Shown here piece after piece: positions 63,467 to 64,000 of a stretch of 64,000 bases of DNA. Each line of letters starts with the position of its first letter. The stretch's first letter is position 1. The position numbers were made by a program, and so were the translations under genes. The stretch is from an uncultured Saprospiraceae bacterium. GTDB lineage: Bacteria; Bacteroidota; Bacteroidia; Chitinophagales; Saprospiraceae. The stretch spans positions 45,277 through 109,276 of the forward strand of contig CALLWB010000036.1 in assembly GCA_938016265.1 (NCBI GenBank), written 5' to 3'. The notes under the pieces were generated by a model, which saw nothing but the letters and a program-made list of their open reading frames with translations, searched no databases and was not told the DNA's origin.

Positions 63467-64000
63467 ATGAATAGTATAATCAGGCTTTTTTTATTGATCA
63501 CCGTTGTTTTATTTACCACCACCACACTTTTTGCTCAAAAGACCGTCGTCTCTGGCGTAGTGTCAGACAAGGAAACAAAAGAGAAACTTCCATTCGTCAA
63601 TGTCTATTTTACCAACAGTACAGTAGGTGTGATGTCCGACCTATATGGATCATTTACACTCGAAACAGATGACCAAACGCTCACATCTGTTACCATCGAA
63701 TACATCGGCTACAACAATGAGGACATCGCAATAACACCAGGTGAAAATCAAACAATCACAGTAGAACTAGGTTCAAGCGCCGTCCAAATAGAAGCAGTTG
63801 AAATTGTAGGCAAGCGAAAAGTAAAAAAAGACACCGCAGCACTCCGCCTCTACAGAAACATCATTAAAAATAAACCACTCAACAGACCCACTAACCTAGA
63901 TTCCTACTCCTACGAAGAATACACCAAAACCGAATTCGACCTCTACAACATTTCCGAAAAGTTTAAAAATCGAAAAATTCTTAAACCGTTCGACTTCGTT
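63467..64000 (+). CDS. DUF5686/carboxypeptidase-regulatory-like outer membrane protein (partial, runs off the window)
   Basis: The first 178 codons of a gene cut by the window end. A signal peptide at about 1-23 (RLFLLITVVLFTTTTLFAQ) is followed by a CarboxypepD_reg-like domain (VVSGVVSDKETKEKLPFVNVYF, GVMSDLYGSFTLET, YIGYNNEDIAI). Next comes the segment VEIVGKRKVKKDTAALRLYRNIIKNKPLNRP with YEEYTKTEFDLYN, typical of the start of DUF5686 proteins, which are large outer membrane barrels. The function is unknown. Confidence 0.85.
   Translation, partial: MNSIIRLFLLITVVLFTTTTLFAQKTVVSGVVSDKETKEKLPFVNVYFTNSTVGVMSDLYGSFTLETDDQTLTSVTIEYIGYNNEDIAITPGENQTITVELGSSAVQIEAVEIVGKRKVKKDTAALRLYRNIIKNKPLNRPTNLDSYSYEEYTKTEFDLYNISEKFKNRKILKPFDFV

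Overview
The window reads as one contiguous piece of a Bacteroidota chromosome, most like the Saprospiraceae/Lewinella group (inferred). The clues are type IX secretion (T9SS) sorting tails of both kinds, PorP/SprF fused to OmpA, very large secreted proteins with FG-GAP, SdrD-like and NHL repeats, a TonB-dependent receptor paired with an ECF sigma factor, and moderately AT-rich DNA with few Shine-Dalgarno sites. No rRNA, tRNA, CRISPR array, phage or intact insertion sequence was recognised.

Layout. 1-1.4 kb: a small RiPP locus on the minus strand, with a 66-residue precursor ending in CPACGMG and an MNIO (DUF692) enzyme. 1.6-3.7 kb: a molybdopterin oxidoreductase. 4-16.5 kb: secreted proteins, including a GH26-GH16 two-enzyme protein. 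Four of them share the same C-terminal dockerin-like module, and the next gene encodes a cohesin-like protein with a T9SS tail. 16.7-23.2 kb: a 2160-residue surface protein. 23.4-35 kb: a Wzx/Wzy-type exopolysaccharide operon on the minus strand, opposite a sigma54-type response regulator and a hybrid histidine kinase (35.2-39.5 kb). 39.5-46.1 kb: a WecA-like initiating transferase, PorP-OmpA, an NHL-repeat protein and a further glycosyltransferase. 46.1-46.6 kb: intergenic repeats. 46.7-50.15 kb: an aromatic amino acid operon (aminotransferase, TyrA, DAHP synthase-chorismate mutase) behind two tandem transcription attenuators, each with a Phe/Tyr-rich leader peptide. 50.4-55.7 kb: small housekeeping and hypothetical genes. 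55.9-59.8 kb: an ECF sigma factor followed by a single protein that joins an anti-sigma-like cytoplasmic region and a membrane helix to a complete TonB-dependent receptor. 60.1-64 kb: a helical protein paralogous to one at 9.4 kb, an AT-rich gene-poor stretch with a decayed gene and a structured RNA candidate, and the start of a DUF5686-type outer membrane protein.

How the genes work together. The exopolysaccharide genes supply priming (WecA-like), assembly (four GT4-type transferases, one acyltransferase and a kinase-like protein), flipping (Wzx), polymerisation (Wzy) and export (Wzc, Wza). A 15-bp dyad close to TTCCCAnnnTGGGAA occurs in spaced pairs in three promoter regions of this cluster and is a candidate operator. 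The strongest candidates for new biology are the tandem aromatic attenuators, the envelope-spanning anti-sigma/TonB receptor fusion, the dockerin-like/cohesin-like set, and the CPACGMG RiPP locus.
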